A stretch of 64,000 nucleotides of DNA from CAWUEZ02 sp963921355 (GCA_963921355.3 OZ001190.1:4216001-4280000), one strand, 5' to 3'. Shown: positions 9,274-19,215, numbered from the stretch's first letter. The notes: generated by a model from the letters alone, not told the origin. Program-made: numbers and translations.

Positions 9274-10203
9274 TCACGGCCGCACCAGGAACCGGCAGAA
9301 GCGGGTTCCGACATGGAGCATCTGCCAGAATTGCTGCCGGAACCGGCGACGCCCAGGGCTTGCATTCGGATCCGGCGCGATCCCGCCGGTCGCAAGCACC
9401 TCCTGCGCCAGGGCTTCCGCCAAGCCCTCTCCCGCGTACATCAGCATCCCGGCATCGGCGAGGGCGTCCAGGGTGTCCTGATCCTCCAGCGCCTCACGCA
9501 GGCGGTTGCTCGCCACACGCCCGGCGATGATCGGTCCGATGATGACCAGCATCAGGGTGATCGTCGCGATTGCGACGAGGCCGGCGACAATGGTCCCGGG
9601 ATTGATCGCGACCGCCACCCACGGAAGCAGGGCAGCGACGAAAAGGTAGGCGCCGAGCGCGAAGAAGAAGGCAGCCAACAGCACCGCTGGTACGACCACT
9701 CCGCCCAGCAGTGTGATCCGGATCCGCACGCGCGCTTCCTCGACGTCCAGGGCCGCACTCGATGCGGGCTTGGCGGCCAAGGCTGCAGCGATGTTGTGGC
9801 CTTCGGCATCGCTGACCGTCTCGATCCGATCGTCCGCGTCGTAGAAGTCGTTGGTCACCGGATCGGCATCGCGACGGTCGCCGGCGAGGATGCCCAGCGT
9901 GTACCGGCGGCGCAGCATGACTCGAGCCGTCAGGTCCCGGACCCTTACGAAAGGCCGAAGGACCGGCGACAGAATCGGCACATCGTCGGACAACAGCGTG
10001 AATTCGGTCCGGTGCTCGAGTTCGCCTTGCGCGGCGGAGCCGATGAAACGGCACCAACTTGTAACCGCCTCCCCCGCCGCAAGCCGGTCCGCGAAGGTGA
10101 CGCGGTCCCGGTTGCCGTTCTGGTCATGCAGGAAATCGAGGCGATAGCGCCCGAAGAGAATGGCGGCGTTCCGCAGCGCGAACAGATCGGAATCGCTGTT
10201 CAC
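9274..10203 (-). CDS. Unknown protein with two membrane helices
   Basis: 309 residues, not recognised. GTG start at 10201-10203 (MNSDSDLFALRN). The N-terminal 160 residues are soluble and acidic. Two strong hydrophobic segments follow (about residues 165-195 and 200-230: VVPAVLLAAFFFALGAYLF, then GTIVAGLVAIATITLMLVII), then a short helical tail. It lies 6 bp after the stop of the preceding gene and in the same frame, so it was probably cotranscribed with it. It may be a membrane-anchored partner of the two soluble proteins encoded upstream. No function can be assigned. Confidence 0.6.
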   Translation of the reverse strand: MNSDSDLFALRNAAILFGRYRLDFLHDQNGNRDRVTFADRLAAGEAVTSWCRFIGSAAQGELEHRTEFTLLSDDVPILSPVLRPFVRVRDLTARVMLRRRYTLGILAGDRRDADPVTNDFYDADDRIETVSDAEGHNIAAALAAKPASSAALDVEEARVRIRITLLGGVVVPAVLLAAFFFALGAYLFVAALLPWVAVAINPGTIVAGLVAIATITLMLVIIGPIIAGRVASNRLREALEDQDTLDALADAGMLMYAGEGLAEALAQEVLATGGIAPDPNASPGRRRFRQQFWQMLHVGTRFCRFLVRP

Positions 10204-10209
10204 CTCGTC

Positions 10210-11640
10210 CTACAGTGACCAGACGGTCTCCCAGGTCGCCGGGTCCAACCTCATCGTCAGCTCGAGGCTGCCAGCGCGCAAGAAGGACCGGACAGAAACG
10301 GTGGCATGGAGCCGCCGGCGGCCCAGCGGTGGCGTGACGGTGATGGTCGTTGCGGTGTCGGTATGGCCGATGGGCCAGGAGTCCGGGTCGGAGAGATCGT
10401 CGTCCGGGCCGGCGTAGCGGATGACCCAATCCGGGCCGGCGGTGATCGGAGCGTTGATCCCGGTCGAGAGCATGAAGGCCTGAACGCTCAGGGTGATGGG
10501 CTGGCCCCGGACTGCATCCCTCGGAGTAGCGGTCACGCGCAGTCCGATCCCGGTCGCCGGTAGCGCAGCTGCCGGGCCCTCGAAAACCCGATCGGTCGCG
10601 GCGACCAGCGACACCGCATCGATCAGCGCGGCATCCGCAAAGTGAAGGCCGTCGGTAATGTCGAACCCGTTGAGATCCACCGTGAGAAACGGGTTCTCGT
10701 CGGCCAGATCGGGAAACACGAACCGCATGAAATCGATCGAGGCATAGAGGGCGGCCGGCAGCGATCGATGCTCGCCGATGGTGTAGTCCGGGGACGCATC
10801 AAGATTGCCCGCAAGCAGCGCGCGAACCGCCCGGGTCGGCCCCTGGTAGGGTGCTGCGTGATCCGGCCAGGCTAGGGGCAGCCAGTCCGTTCCGGCCGGA
10901 GGCGCGAGCTCGATCCAGACATCGCCGGTCCCGGCAGGCGGGTCTGCGAAGATGTCGGCATCGAGGCCACGTCCGATCGGTCCGGCCTGATCCAGCCCGG
11001 CAATCTGCGGAGCGACTGAGCGGACGCGCAGGCCGCCGTCTCCCATATCCGTGTAGCCAAGTGCACCGTCAGGCGCTGCGAGGCACACCCGGCCGCCCAT
11101 CGTGTTGTCGTAGTTCGCCGCGGCCACGGACAGTAAGAACGAGTCGTCGTCGACCATGGCTAAGGCAGAAGCAATTCCAAACGGCCCGAACTGCCGGTTC
11201 TCGCTCCATGCGCTCGGCGCGAAACTCGGCGCCTCCATCTGCCAGTGGTTGATGTCAACGATCCGCTGATCGACGGTAGTTGCCCTGAGTTCGGGCTGGT
11301 TTCGATCGAGGCGGATCCGCGAGGCTGTCAGCGCCTCATGCGACGGCACATGGTGGAGCACCGTCAGACCAAACCCCGCCTCGACCAGCGGCTCGATCTC
11401 GGTGACAACCAGGGGGATAATCGGCAGCAGGGTGAAGTAGCGTCCGGTCATCGCCGAATCATCGCGGCGCCAGAACGAGATCTGTCCGTCTTCGAGCGCC
11501 GAGAGATCGCGCGGCAACGCTGAACGACTGGTCGCGGTTGCCTCGATCGGACCGACGCTCCAGCCACCCTCGTGGTCCACGACGGCGAAGCGCGACCAGG
11601 CCGAAAGACCGTCGACCAACGTCGGTATCGGTGATTCCAT
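10210..11640 (-). CDS. Unknown 476-residue protein
   Basis: A soluble, acidic, beta-rich-looking protein I do not recognise. It has no signal peptide or membrane segment. ATG 11638-11640 is the first canonical start after the preceding gene's stop but has no clear ribosome site. The frame stays open for 35 codons upstream, back to the TAA of the preceding gene, and those codons read like protein (LVPGGDHPRFHALDPL). This suggests either an unusual start or that the two frames were once a single gene. Ends with TAG, 6 bp before the next gene. Confidence 0.6.
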   Translation of the reverse strand: MESPIPTLVDGLSAWSRFAVVDHEGGWSVGPIEATATSRSALPRDLSALEDGQISFWRRDDSAMTGRYFTLLPIIPLVVTEIEPLVEAGFGLTVLHHVPSHEALTASRIRLDRNQPELRATTVDQRIVDINHWQMEAPSFAPSAWSENRQFGPFGIASALAMVDDDSFLLSVAAANYDNTMGGRVCLAAPDGALGYTDMGDGGLRVRSVAPQIAGLDQAGPIGRGLDADIFADPPAGTGDVWIELAPPAGTDWLPLAWPDHAAPYQGPTRAVRALLAGNLDASPDYTIGEHRSLPAALYASIDFMRFVFPDLADENPFLTVDLNGFDITDGLHFADAALIDAVSLVAATDRVFEGPAAALPATGIGLRVTATPRDAVRGQPITLSVQAFMLSTGINAPITAGPDWVIRYAGPDDDLSDPDSWPIGHTDTATTITVTPPLGRRRLHATVSVRSFLRAGSLELTMRLDPATWETVWSL

Positions 11641-11745
11641 AATCCGCTGATCGCCGCTGGCGAGAAAGCCGTTGGACGGCCGCTCGACGGTGTAGAGCAG
11701 CGGATCGAGCGCGTGGAAGCGTGGGTGGTCGCCTCCGGGAACGAG

Positions 11746-12600
11746 TTAGGTTCCGAGGTTGCTGGGAACCGACGACGGGTCAAACCGGATCAACCGCAGC
11801 GGCTCAAACCGTCCGTCCTGACCAAGGCCGACGAAGTCTTCGCGGTTCGTTGACGTCGCCTCGGTGACGTACAGGCTCGCCGCAGATCCTCGATGGAGGA
11901 TGGCGATTTCTTCGTCAGTGACGGTTGCTTCCAGATCAAAGCCGCCGGGCTCCAGATCGACGATCTTCCACCGTCCCGGATCGCCCGGCTCGACCGTGCC
12001 CCCATAGACGCTCATGTCGGCCATGCGCAGCCGGCAGGTGCTGAGATCCATCGTGCCGTTCTCGAGGTCAGCAACCTGCACCAAGAGAATGACCCGCTCG
12101 AACGCGGTGTGATAGCCGGCCCAGAGGCTGAAGCCGGGCCCGACCGGCCCACCAAGCCATATGGGGACAGGGGGGCCGGCCCGCCTTGTCAGTCGGCGCC
12201 CAATCGGTTCCCAGTCAAACACGTCGCAATAGAGGCCGGCCCCCGTGGGATCGTCCTCGTCGAGGGCGCGTTTGAAGAACACCAACAACACGTTGCCAAC
12301 AGCGGTCACTGCCAGGCGTTGGTTCCAGGGCAGTTCGGGAAGGCTCTCGACTCGCCGCTCTATGCGCAGCAACTGCGCATGGCGCCGCTCGATCGCATTC
12401 CATCGGTCGACCGTCGGCGTTGTCGCCTGATCGTCATCGCCGCGCCCCCAGTAGTGGACGACGAGCCGGTCCGGCTCGGCGGTGACGAAAACGGTCGTCG
12501 ATCCTTCCGCCTCGCCCGTCCCGACGGTCGCGCCGGCCATATCCAGGATCGCCTGCTTGGCGTCGGGTACTTCCCCCCTGATAAACGGGTACTTGTCCAT
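11746..12600 (-). CDS. Unknown 284-residue protein
   Basis: Not recognised. ATG 12598-12600 was chosen because a GGAAGGGGGG ribosome site stands just upstream; an in-frame start 27 codons earlier has none. The protein is soluble with no signal peptide. It contains a tryptophan/aromatic-rich middle (GFSLWAGYHTAFERVILLVQ region) and acidic N-terminus. It is the first of three same-frame, same-strand unknown genes (12600 to 9274) separated only by single stop codons, TAA here and TAG after the next, so the three products probably act together. Confidence 0.6.
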   Translation of the reverse strand: MDKYPFIRGEVPDAKQAILDMAGATVGTGEAEGSTTVFVTAEPDRLVVHYWGRGDDDQATTPTVDRWNAIERRHAQLLRIERRVESLPELPWNQRLAVTAVGNVLLVFFKRALDEDDPTGAGLYCDVFDWEPIGRRLTRRAGPPVPIWLGGPVGPGFSLWAGYHTAFERVILLVQVADLENGTMDLSTCRLRMADMSVYGGTVEPGDPGRWKIVDLEPGGFDLEATVTDEEIAILHRGSAASLYVTEATSTNREDFVGLGQDGRFEPLRLIRFDPSSVPSNLGT

Positions 12601-12726
12601 CGGTGCCCCCCCTTCCGATGTCCGCCGGATTGAACCGGACGTTTGGGGGAAGCCTAGCGCAACGAAATCGGGAACGCGCAACCGATTTGTGCAACGGTCG
12701 GCATCATCGACGACCGATCGTCAGTG

Positions 12727-13599
12727 TCACGGCTTGAAGAAGAAGATGTCGTCGACATCGCCGGACCCGTCGCCGTTCATCTTGATGACGTCCGCCGTGG
12801 TGACCGGCTGTCGGGGATTGCTCTGAAACACCTTGATGGGAAAACCGTCGAGGATCTTGGCAAACCTGTCCTCGTCGTACTCCTTGCCCGGCAGGCGCCA
12901 GAGTTCCATCGTCCCAAGCCGGACCGACTTCCAGAACTCCAGGTCCAGCGACGTTGCGATGGCCTCGTCAAAGCCCTGGGTATCCGACTTGAAGATGACC
13001 TCCTCGCCGCTGCTCAGCCACTTCGCCTGCTCTTCAACCGAGGGCCGGATTTCGACATCGGCGAAGTCGGCGCCGTCCGGGACGGCATTGGCATTCAACG
13101 AGTAGTTTCCGCAGGTGTTGGGATCCATGTAGAGGCGAAAGGTCCCGGGTTCCGGGCCCAGCCCGAACTGGTTCAGCTCGGCATTTGCCTGCCCCGCCAT
13201 GTTCCGGGTCAGCTGCTCGAAATTCTCGGGGTGCGGTTCGTAGAGATACAGCCGGCTCAGATAGGCCATCTCCGCCAGGCACTGACGGGCGAACAGCCCG
13301 ACATTCGCCCCGACATCCACCAGCACGAACCGACGGTCCAGGCGTTCAGTCATGGTGCGGATGAACCGCACCTTGCCGAGGTCAAAGCTCTGCAGAACGA
13401 TCGGGTGCAGCCCCATGTTGCGGCAAAGCGGGACATACAGCGGCACCGGCCTTTCGTCCTCGTCCTCCATATACAGGGGCGAGCCCGGTGACGGCATCAT
13501 TTCGAACGACCTGACTCCGTACTCCTCCTTCAGCATCTTGAAATGCAGGATCAGGACGGAATTGAACAGAAGATCGAGGTCTTTTTCCGTGACCGGCAT
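12727..13599 (-). CDS. FkbM family methyltransferase-like protein (copy 1)
   Basis: 290 residues from ATG 13597-13599. The SAM-binding motif VDVGANVGLFARQCL lies at about residue 102, followed by LYEPHPENFEQL, which fits the FkbM family (often O-methylation of sugars or small molecules). The late segment FKSDTQGFDEAIA matches the family's K-D/S-D-x-Q/E-G step. The N-terminus begins MPVTEKDLDLLF and is shared with the adjacent copy. The substrate is unknown. The gene lies 72 bp after its paralogue on the same strand, so the pair arose by tandem duplication. C-terminus DIFFFKP is intact. Confidence 0.8.
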   Translation of the reverse strand: MPVTEKDLDLLFNSVLILHFKMLKEEYGVRSFEMMPSPGSPLYMEDEDERPVPLYVPLCRNMGLHPIVLQSFDLGKVRFIRTMTERLDRRFVLVDVGANVGLFARQCLAEMAYLSRLYLYEPHPENFEQLTRNMAGQANAELNQFGLGPEPGTFRLYMDPNTCGNYSLNANAVPDGADFADVEIRPSVEEQAKWLSSGEEVIFKSDTQGFDEAIATSLDLEFWKSVRLGTMELWRLPGKEYDEDRFAKILDGFPIKVFQSNPRQPVTTADVIKMNGDGSGDVDDIFFFKP

Positions 13600-13687
13600 C
13601 ACTGATCCTCGGCTTTGAAGCCCGCGGCGTGTCGGATTGCTCGAACGATCACCATCTGCCGACGCCCCCGTCAGTCCCTGAAGAACA

Positions 13688-14539
13688 TCACGTGGTCGGC
13701 CTCCAGGCCGGATCCGTCGCGCGCCGGATGACATCCCCCGTCGACACCGTCGCCCCAGGGTTGCTCGCCAGGACCCTATGGTCGAAACCGTCGAGCAGGG
13801 TCGCGAACCTGTCGACATCATAGGCCTTGTCCGCGACGTTCAGCAGCCCGATGGAACCGACCGCAACGGATCGCCAGAACGCCGGATCGAATGCCGTCGC
13901 AATCGCTTCGTCGGAACCCCGGGTATCCGAACGGTAGAGGATCGGTGCGCCCTCGCTCAGGAACCGTTCCTGTTCGCCAAGCACACTCCGGATCTCAACG
14001 TCGCAGGACCCGGCGCCCGCAGGAACCGCATGGGCGTTCTGCGAGTAGTTTCCGCAGGTGTCGGGGTCGAGATACAGGGTGAAGACGCCCGCCTCAGGCC
14101 CAAGGCCGGCTTTGTTCAGGACGACCGTCGGCTGACCTTTCAGGTTCTTCTCGAGCTGCTCGAAATTGCCCGGATGTGGCTCGTAGAGATAGTGGCGGGC
14201 AATGTACGGCATCGCGGACAGGCATTGCCGCGTGTAGAGGCCGACATTGGCCCCGATATCTACGGAAACCAGCCCCGTCCCGAGCCGCTGGGTCCGGGCC
14301 TTGATGAACTCGATCCTGTCATACCCGTAGCGCTGAGACCTGAGCACAGTGATGCCCATGTCGACACAGAGCGGCACGAACAGGGGAAGCGGCCGGCCAT
14401 CGACCTCCAGGTATAGCGGCGAGTCCCGAGACGGCATCATCTCGATCGATCTGACACTGTACTTCTGGTTCAGGGTCTTGAGCTGGAAGGGGAGCGAGTG
14501 CGTGAAGAACAGCGTGAGGTCTTCCTGGGTGATGGGCAT
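13688..14539 (-). CDS. FkbM family methyltransferase-like protein (copy 2), frameshifted C-terminus
   Basis: 283 residues as read. It matches copy 1 along its length: MPITQEDLTLFF start, VDIGANVGLYTRQCL, LYEPHPGNFEQL, YRSDTRGSDEAIA. The last dozen residues (ending RRATDPAWRPTT) do not match copy 1. Reading one frame over from about 13716-13722 gives DGSGLEADHVMFFRD and a TGA at 13671-13673, which aligns with the end of copy 1. A one-base deletion in the GCGCGCG run explains it. The true gene probably spans 13671-14539. It is the upstream member of the tandem pair. Confidence 0.8.
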   Translation of the reverse strand: MPITQEDLTLFFTHSLPFQLKTLNQKYSVRSIEMMPSRDSPLYLEVDGRPLPLFVPLCVDMGITVLRSQRYGYDRIEFIKARTQRLGTGLVSVDIGANVGLYTRQCLSAMPYIARHYLYEPHPGNFEQLEKNLKGQPTVVLNKAGLGPEAGVFTLYLDPDTCGNYSQNAHAVPAGAGSCDVEIRSVLGEQERFLSEGAPILYRSDTRGSDEAIATAFDPAFWRSVAVGSIGLLNVADKAYDVDRFATLLDGFDHRVLASNPGATVSTGDVIRRATDPAWRPTT

Positions 14540-14642
14540 TCGCCATCCTCATCCACGCATGCCCCGCCAGCAGTCCATCGAGGGCGATCGTTCAGGCTGA
14601 AAAAACATATCCGAAGCGAGGAAAGCGCGCCACCAGCCCCCC

Positions 14643-15308
14643 TTAGGAAGGATCCGCCACCACGTAGCGCAACACCACATCAACAACCTGATCCCGCACC
14701 CGCCGCTGGCCGCCATTGGTGTGCAGCCGGCCGCCGAAGACCATCGAAAACGTCGCCTGGTTGGAGATGTTGAAGAAACAGAGCGCGCTGATCATCCAGT
14801 GGAGCTGGATCGGCGTCACGTCGCCACGGAATGTGCCGGCCTTGCGACCCTGACGGCAGATCCGCCTGAGCTTGTCGAGCGCCGTCCGGTTCAGATCCTT
14901 GATCGCATCCAGACCGGCGAGGTAGCGGCCATGGTGGATGTTCTCGATCATGATCAGGCGGACGAGATCGGGATTGCTGCGATGGTGATCGAAGGTGAAT
15001 TCGATCAGTTGCCGCAGGGCATCCTCGGGCGCGAGGTCGTCGATCCGAAGGCGCTGTTCCCCGTCCCGAGTCTCGCGATACGCATCCTCCAGGACCTGGC
15101 GGTACAGTCCCTCCTTGTCGCCGAAGTAGTAGTAGATCATGCGCTTCGACGTCCGGGTGCGGGCGGCGATGTCGTCGACCCTTGCACCGGAGTAGCCGCG
15201 CGCTGCGAACTCCTCGCGTGACACCCGAAGGATATCGCTGCGCACTTCTGCGGGGTTCTGTTTCCAACCGGGTTTGGCGGACCGTACCGGCTGGTTGGAT
15301 CGGCTCAT
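14643..15308 (-). CDS. TetR/AcrR family transcriptional regulator
   Basis: 221 residues. The N-terminal helix-turn-helix (about residues 25-70) reads FAARGYSGARVDDIAARTRT followed by SKRMIYYYFGDKEGLY, the standard TetR pattern. The C-terminal ligand domain contains NIHHGRYL and a hydrophobic helix. The gene is divergent from the quiC-like gene, with 149 bp between them holding two inverted copies of a 10-bp site. It most likely represses that operon and itself. The ligand may be a shikimate/protocatechuate-pathway compound, inferred only from the neighbour. Confidence 0.9.
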   Translation of the reverse strand: MSRSNQPVRSAKPGWKQNPAEVRSDILRVSREEFAARGYSGARVDDIAARTRTSKRMIYYYFGDKEGLYRQVLEDAYRETRDGEQRLRIDDLAPEDALRQLIEFTFDHHRSNPDLVRLIMIENIHHGRYLAGLDAIKDLNRTALDKLRRICRQGRKAGTFRGDVTPIQLHWMISALCFFNISNQATFSMVFGGRLHTNGGQRRVRDQVVDVVLRYVVADPS

Positions 15309-15345
15309 GCCGGACTGTCCTTCTTCCGCGTGACTCGACCAAAGT

Positions 15346-15398
15346 TAATGTACCATATAGTACAATTGAATTGCATGAATTAACTGCTTGGTACATTA
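15346..15398. promoter_or_regulatory. Inverted-repeat operator candidate between tetR and quiC
   Basis: TAATGTACCA at 15346-15355 and its exact reverse complement TGGTACATTA at 15389-15398 lie in an AT-rich divergent promoter. The region between also contains GTAC-CATATA-GTAC. The most likely reader is the adjacent TetR regulator. Spacing of the two copies (43 bp) suggests one operator per promoter. Confidence 0.55.
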
Positions 15399-15457
15399 TA
15401 GGGCGATCAATTCCATCGGCTGGCATTCCGGGGCGGCAACGACCGCCGGGGGTGGAC

Positions 15458-17371
15458 ATGAAGACATCGATCGCGACCGTGTCGATCAGCGGCGATCTGC
15501 CGGAGAAGCTGTCGGCGATCGCGGCCGCCGGATTCGATGGGATCGAAATCTTCGAGACCGACTTTCTGACCTTTGACGGCAGCCCGCGGGATGTCGGCCG
15601 GATGGTGCGCGACCACGGCCTCGACATCCTGCTGTTCCAGCCGTTCCGGGATTTCGAGGGCCTGCCGGACCCCGACCGCGGCCATGCATTCGATCGCGCC
15701 GAGCGCAAGTTCGACCTGATGCAGGAATTGGAAACGGACCTGATCCTGATCTGCTCGAGCGTCGCGCCGCAGTCTTTAGGGGGAATTGACCGCGCGGCGG
15801 CCGACCTCCACGAACTCGGGGAACGCGCCGGGCGGCGGGGCCTGCGCGCCGGATACGAAGCCCTCGCCTGGGGCCGGCACGTCAACGACCACAGGGATGC
15901 CTGGGAGATCGTTCGCCGGGCCGATCACACCGGTATTGGGCTGATCCTGGACAGCTTTCACGCCCTAGCGCGCGGGATCGATGTCGGCTCGATCCGCGCC
16001 ATTCCGGGCGACCGGATCTTCTTCGTTCAGCTGGCCGATGCGCCGTCGATCGATATGGACCTGCTGTACTGGAGCCGGCACTTCCGCAACATGCCGGGTG
16101 AAGGCGACCTGCCGGTGACGGATTTCATGCGGGCGGTCGCGGCGACCGGCTATGACGGGCCGCTGTCGCTGGAGATCTTCAATGACCAGTTCCGCAGCGG
16201 TTCGCCCAAGTCGATCTCGGTCGACGGGCATCGGTCGCTGATCTACCTGATGGATCAGGTCGCCCGGCTGGAGCCGGACGCCGCGCTGGCGGCACCATCG
16301 ATTCCGGATCGCGTCGCGGTCTCGGGTGTCGAGTTCGTGGAGTTCGCCGCCGACGATGCGGATGCCGAGGTCCTCGGCCAGGCGCTCGAAGGCCTCGGAT
16401 TCAATGAGGCCGGGCGCCACATCGCCAAGGCCGTCTCGGTCTGGCGCCAGGGCGACATCAACATCGTGATCAACACCGATCGCGACGGTTTCGCCTACAG
16501 CGCGCATGGCCTGCACGGCACCTCGGTCTGCGACATCGGCCTCAAGGTCGAGGATGCCGCCGCGACGATGGCGCGGGCCAAGGCGCTTGGCGCCCAGGTC
16601 TTCTCGCAACCGGCCGGCCCTGGAGAGCTCGAAATACCCGCCATCCGGGGCGTCGGCGGCAGCATCATGCACTTCTTCGATGACCGAAGCGATCTGGCCC
16701 GGGTCTGGGATATCGAGTTCGAGCCCGTGCGCCACGAGACGCCCGGCGGCGGCGCCGGCCTGACGACGATCGACCATATCGCCCAGACCATGGACCACAG
16801 CGAACTGCTGACCTGGCTGCTGTTCTACACGTCGATCCTGGAGACCCGGAAGACCGCGCTGGTCGACGTTCCCGATCCGTCCGGACTGATCCGCAGCCAG
16901 GCGATCGAGAGCTAGGACGGGTCGCTGCGCATCGTCCTGAACGGTGCGGAGAACCGTCGGACCCTGGCCGGCCGCTTCATCGCCGAGAACCTGGGCTCGG
17001 CCGTTCAGCACATCGCCTTTCGCACCGATGACATCCTGGCCACGGCCGCCGCCCTGGCAGATCGGGGGTTCGAGCCGCTGGAGATCTCACCGAACTACTA
17101 CGACGATCTGGAGGCGCGATGGGGCCTCGACCCGGCGCTGCTCGCAACCTTGCGGTCGTACAACATGCTCTATGACCGGATCGATGACGGGGAGTTCTTC
17201 CAGTTCTACAGCCGCACCTATGGCGAGGGATTCTTCTTCGAGGTCGTCGAACGACGGAACGGATATCGCGGCTACGGCGCGGCCAACGCCCCGTTCCGGA
17301 TCGCCGCCCAGAAACGGGCGTTTCCGCCACCCGGCATGCCGAAGCTCCGGACCAGCGGGTTCGCCGGCTAG
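15458..17371 (+). pseudogene. quiC: quiC-like 3-dehydroshikimate dehydratase/HPPD-like fusion, interrupted by in-frame TAG
   Basis: The restored frame has 637 codons (ATG 15458 to TAG 17369-17371), the usual length of bacterial QuiC1-type 3-dehydroshikimate dehydratases, which give protocatechuate. Residues 1-270 form a sugar-isomerase-like TIM barrel (GFDGIEIFETDFL, LSLEIFNDQF with a metal-binding Glu). The C-terminal half is two VOC modules like 4-hydroxyphenylpyruvate dioxygenase (ending in FFQFYSRTYGEGFFFEVVER). TAG at 16913-16915 (codon 486) cuts the last VOC module, yet the same frame continues with a perfect family sequence (DGSLRIVLNG, VQHIAFRTDDI). The downstream Gfo/Idh gene starts 1 bp later. 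Related enzymes act on other substrates, so the exact reaction is inferred. Confidence 0.8.
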
Positions 17372-17372
17372 C

Positions 17373-18443
17373 ATGGAACACGATGACTGCCTGAACCTCG
17401 CCGTCGTGGGTGCTGGCCTGATCGGACGGCGCCATATCGAGGTGGTGCGGAACAGTCCGCAGTGTGCGCTTTCCTCGATCGTCGATCCCTCGGCCGATGC
17501 TCGCGCCTTTGCGGCCGACCTGAGTGTTGCGCATCACGACTCCCTGGATGCCGTGCTGGGAGCGACCCGGCCCGACGGCGTCATCCTGGCGACCCCGAAC
17601 CAGCTGCACGCCGCCCAGGGACTGGCCTGCATCGCCGCCGGAATGCCGGCGCTGATCGAAAAGCCGGTGGCCGACACCGTGGAGGACGGCAACCGCCTGC
17701 TGGCGGCAGCCGAAGCCGTGGATGCCAGGATCCTGGTCGGGCACCACCGACGCTACAGCGCCATCATCTCGGAGGCCATCGAGGTGATCGAGAGCGGCGC
17801 CTTGGGGGACATCGTCGCGGTCGTGGGCACCGCGCTGTTCTACAAGGCGGAAAGCGAAGGCTATTTCGACGGACCTTTCGCGTGGCGGCGCCGGGCCGGC
17901 GGTGGCCCCATCCTGATCAATCTGATCCATGAGATCGGCAACCTGCGCGCCATGGTCGGTGAGATCGTCGCGGTCCAGGCTCTGACGTCGAATAACACCC
18001 GCGGCTTCGAGGTCGAGGATACGGCGGCGATCGGCCTGCGGTTCGCCAATGGCGCGCTCGGCACCTTCATGCTCTCCGATACGGCGGCGAGTTCCCGCAG
18101 TTGGGAGCACACCTCCGGCGAAGACCGCTAGAACTTCGCCACGGCCCATTCGGACGAAGACGACTGCTACCTGATCTGCGGCACCTGGGGCAGCCTCGCC
18201 ATGCCGACCATGCGCCTGCAGCGTTACACCGATCCTCAGCGCCGCTCCTGGCGTCAACCGCTGTCCACGTCCAGGATCCCGATGCAGGTCGTCGACCCGC
18301 TGGAACAGCAGGTCGACCACTTCTGCGAGGTCATTCGAGGGCGGGCCGACCCCGCGGTCACGGTCCGCGACGGCCTCAGCAACCTGAAGGTCGTCGCCGC
18401 CATCGGCGAAGCGGCCCGAAGCGGCGGGACGGTTCTGATCTGA
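17373..18443 (+). pseudogene. Gfo/Idh/MocA family oxidoreductase interrupted by in-frame TAG
   Basis: Restored length 356 codons, normal for the family. Rossmann start NLAVVGAGLIGRRHIE, E-K-P motif (LIEKPVADT), GHHRRYSAI and GGGPILINLIHEIGNL are all present. TAG at 18129-18131 (codon 253) interrupts it; afterwards the same frame continues with DEDDCYLICGTWGSLAMPTM and DPLEQQVDHFCEVIRG, typical of this subfamily's C-terminus, to TGA 18441-18443. The ATG follows the quiC-like stop by 1 bp, so the two are one operon and, strikingly, both carry an in-frame TAG. Related members oxidise inositol- or shikimate-like cyclic polyols. Confidence 0.8.
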
Positions 18444-18533
18444 TCCGGGTTCAGAGCCTCTCTAGCGATGCACTTGCCCGCGCCCCCGGCTTGCGCAACA
18501 ACACTGCGCTCGCCGCTGAAGGACCTGAGGACC

Positions 18534-19178
18534 ATGGAACTGAAATTCGACGCGCGCCAGGATCTGATCACCGCGTTCCCGACCCGGTTCTGCCGGTTCA
18601 TGATCGACGGCGCCGGGCCGCTGAACGAGGCCCTGGAAACCGCGATTCTGCAACACAAAGAATCGAGTGCCGGTCTGAGCCGCAGCAACATCGGCGGCTG
18701 GCACTCCGGCGACGACTTCTTCGACTGGCCGGACCGCGGCGTCGACACCATCAAACAGGCCGTCATGGCGGCGCTGCAGACCACGGTGCCGATCCTGGTC
18801 GGCGGCGACTGCAGCTTCGACACCCATCTGGTCGCCTGGGCCAACGTGTCCGGATACGGCCATTTCAACAAACGGCACAACCACCCGGAAAGCCAGGTCT
18901 CGGCGGTCTACTACGTGCGGACCGGCAACGACGTGCTGGAGATCCCCCAGAGCGGGATGTTCGAGTTCTTCGATCCGCGGGTGCACGCCGACATGTCGGC
19001 GCTGGCGGGCGAGGAAGTCGGCCGCGACCTGCAGATCAAGCCGGTCGACGGCATGCTGCTGATGTTCCCCTCCTGGATGTATCATCAGGTCTATCCGTAC
19101 TACGGCGACGGCCACCGGATCTCGATCGCCATCAACGCCCATATCGGCAACCTGAAGCGCGGAGACAGTGCCGGGTAA
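18534..19178 (+). CDS. Putative 2OG-Fe(II) oxygenase family protein
   Basis: 214 residues from ATG 18534, with an AGGACCTGAGGA ribosome region before it. It resembles the small family of putative 2-oxoglutarate/Fe(II) dioxygenases: a metal-ligand histidine region NKRHNHPESQVSAVYYV, then LLMFPSWMYHQVYPY and the C-terminal arginine-containing RISIAINAHIG that would bind 2OG. It is cytoplasmic. It is 90 bp downstream of the Gfo/Idh gene and 37 bp before the aminotransferase, so part of one operon. The substrate is not known. Confidence 0.78.
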   Translation: MELKFDARQDLITAFPTRFCRFMIDGAGPLNEALETAILQHKESSAGLSRSNIGGWHSGDDFFDWPDRGVDTIKQAVMAALQTTVPILVGGDCSFDTHLVAWANVSGYGHFNKRHNHPESQVSAVYYVRTGNDVLEIPQSGMFEFFDPRVHADMSALAGEEVGRDLQIKPVDGMLLMFPSWMYHQVYPYYGDGHRISIAINAHIGNLKRGDSAG

Positions 19179-19215
19179 AAGTCGGACGCCCGGGCGGCGG
19201 GAGGAGCGAAGGATC

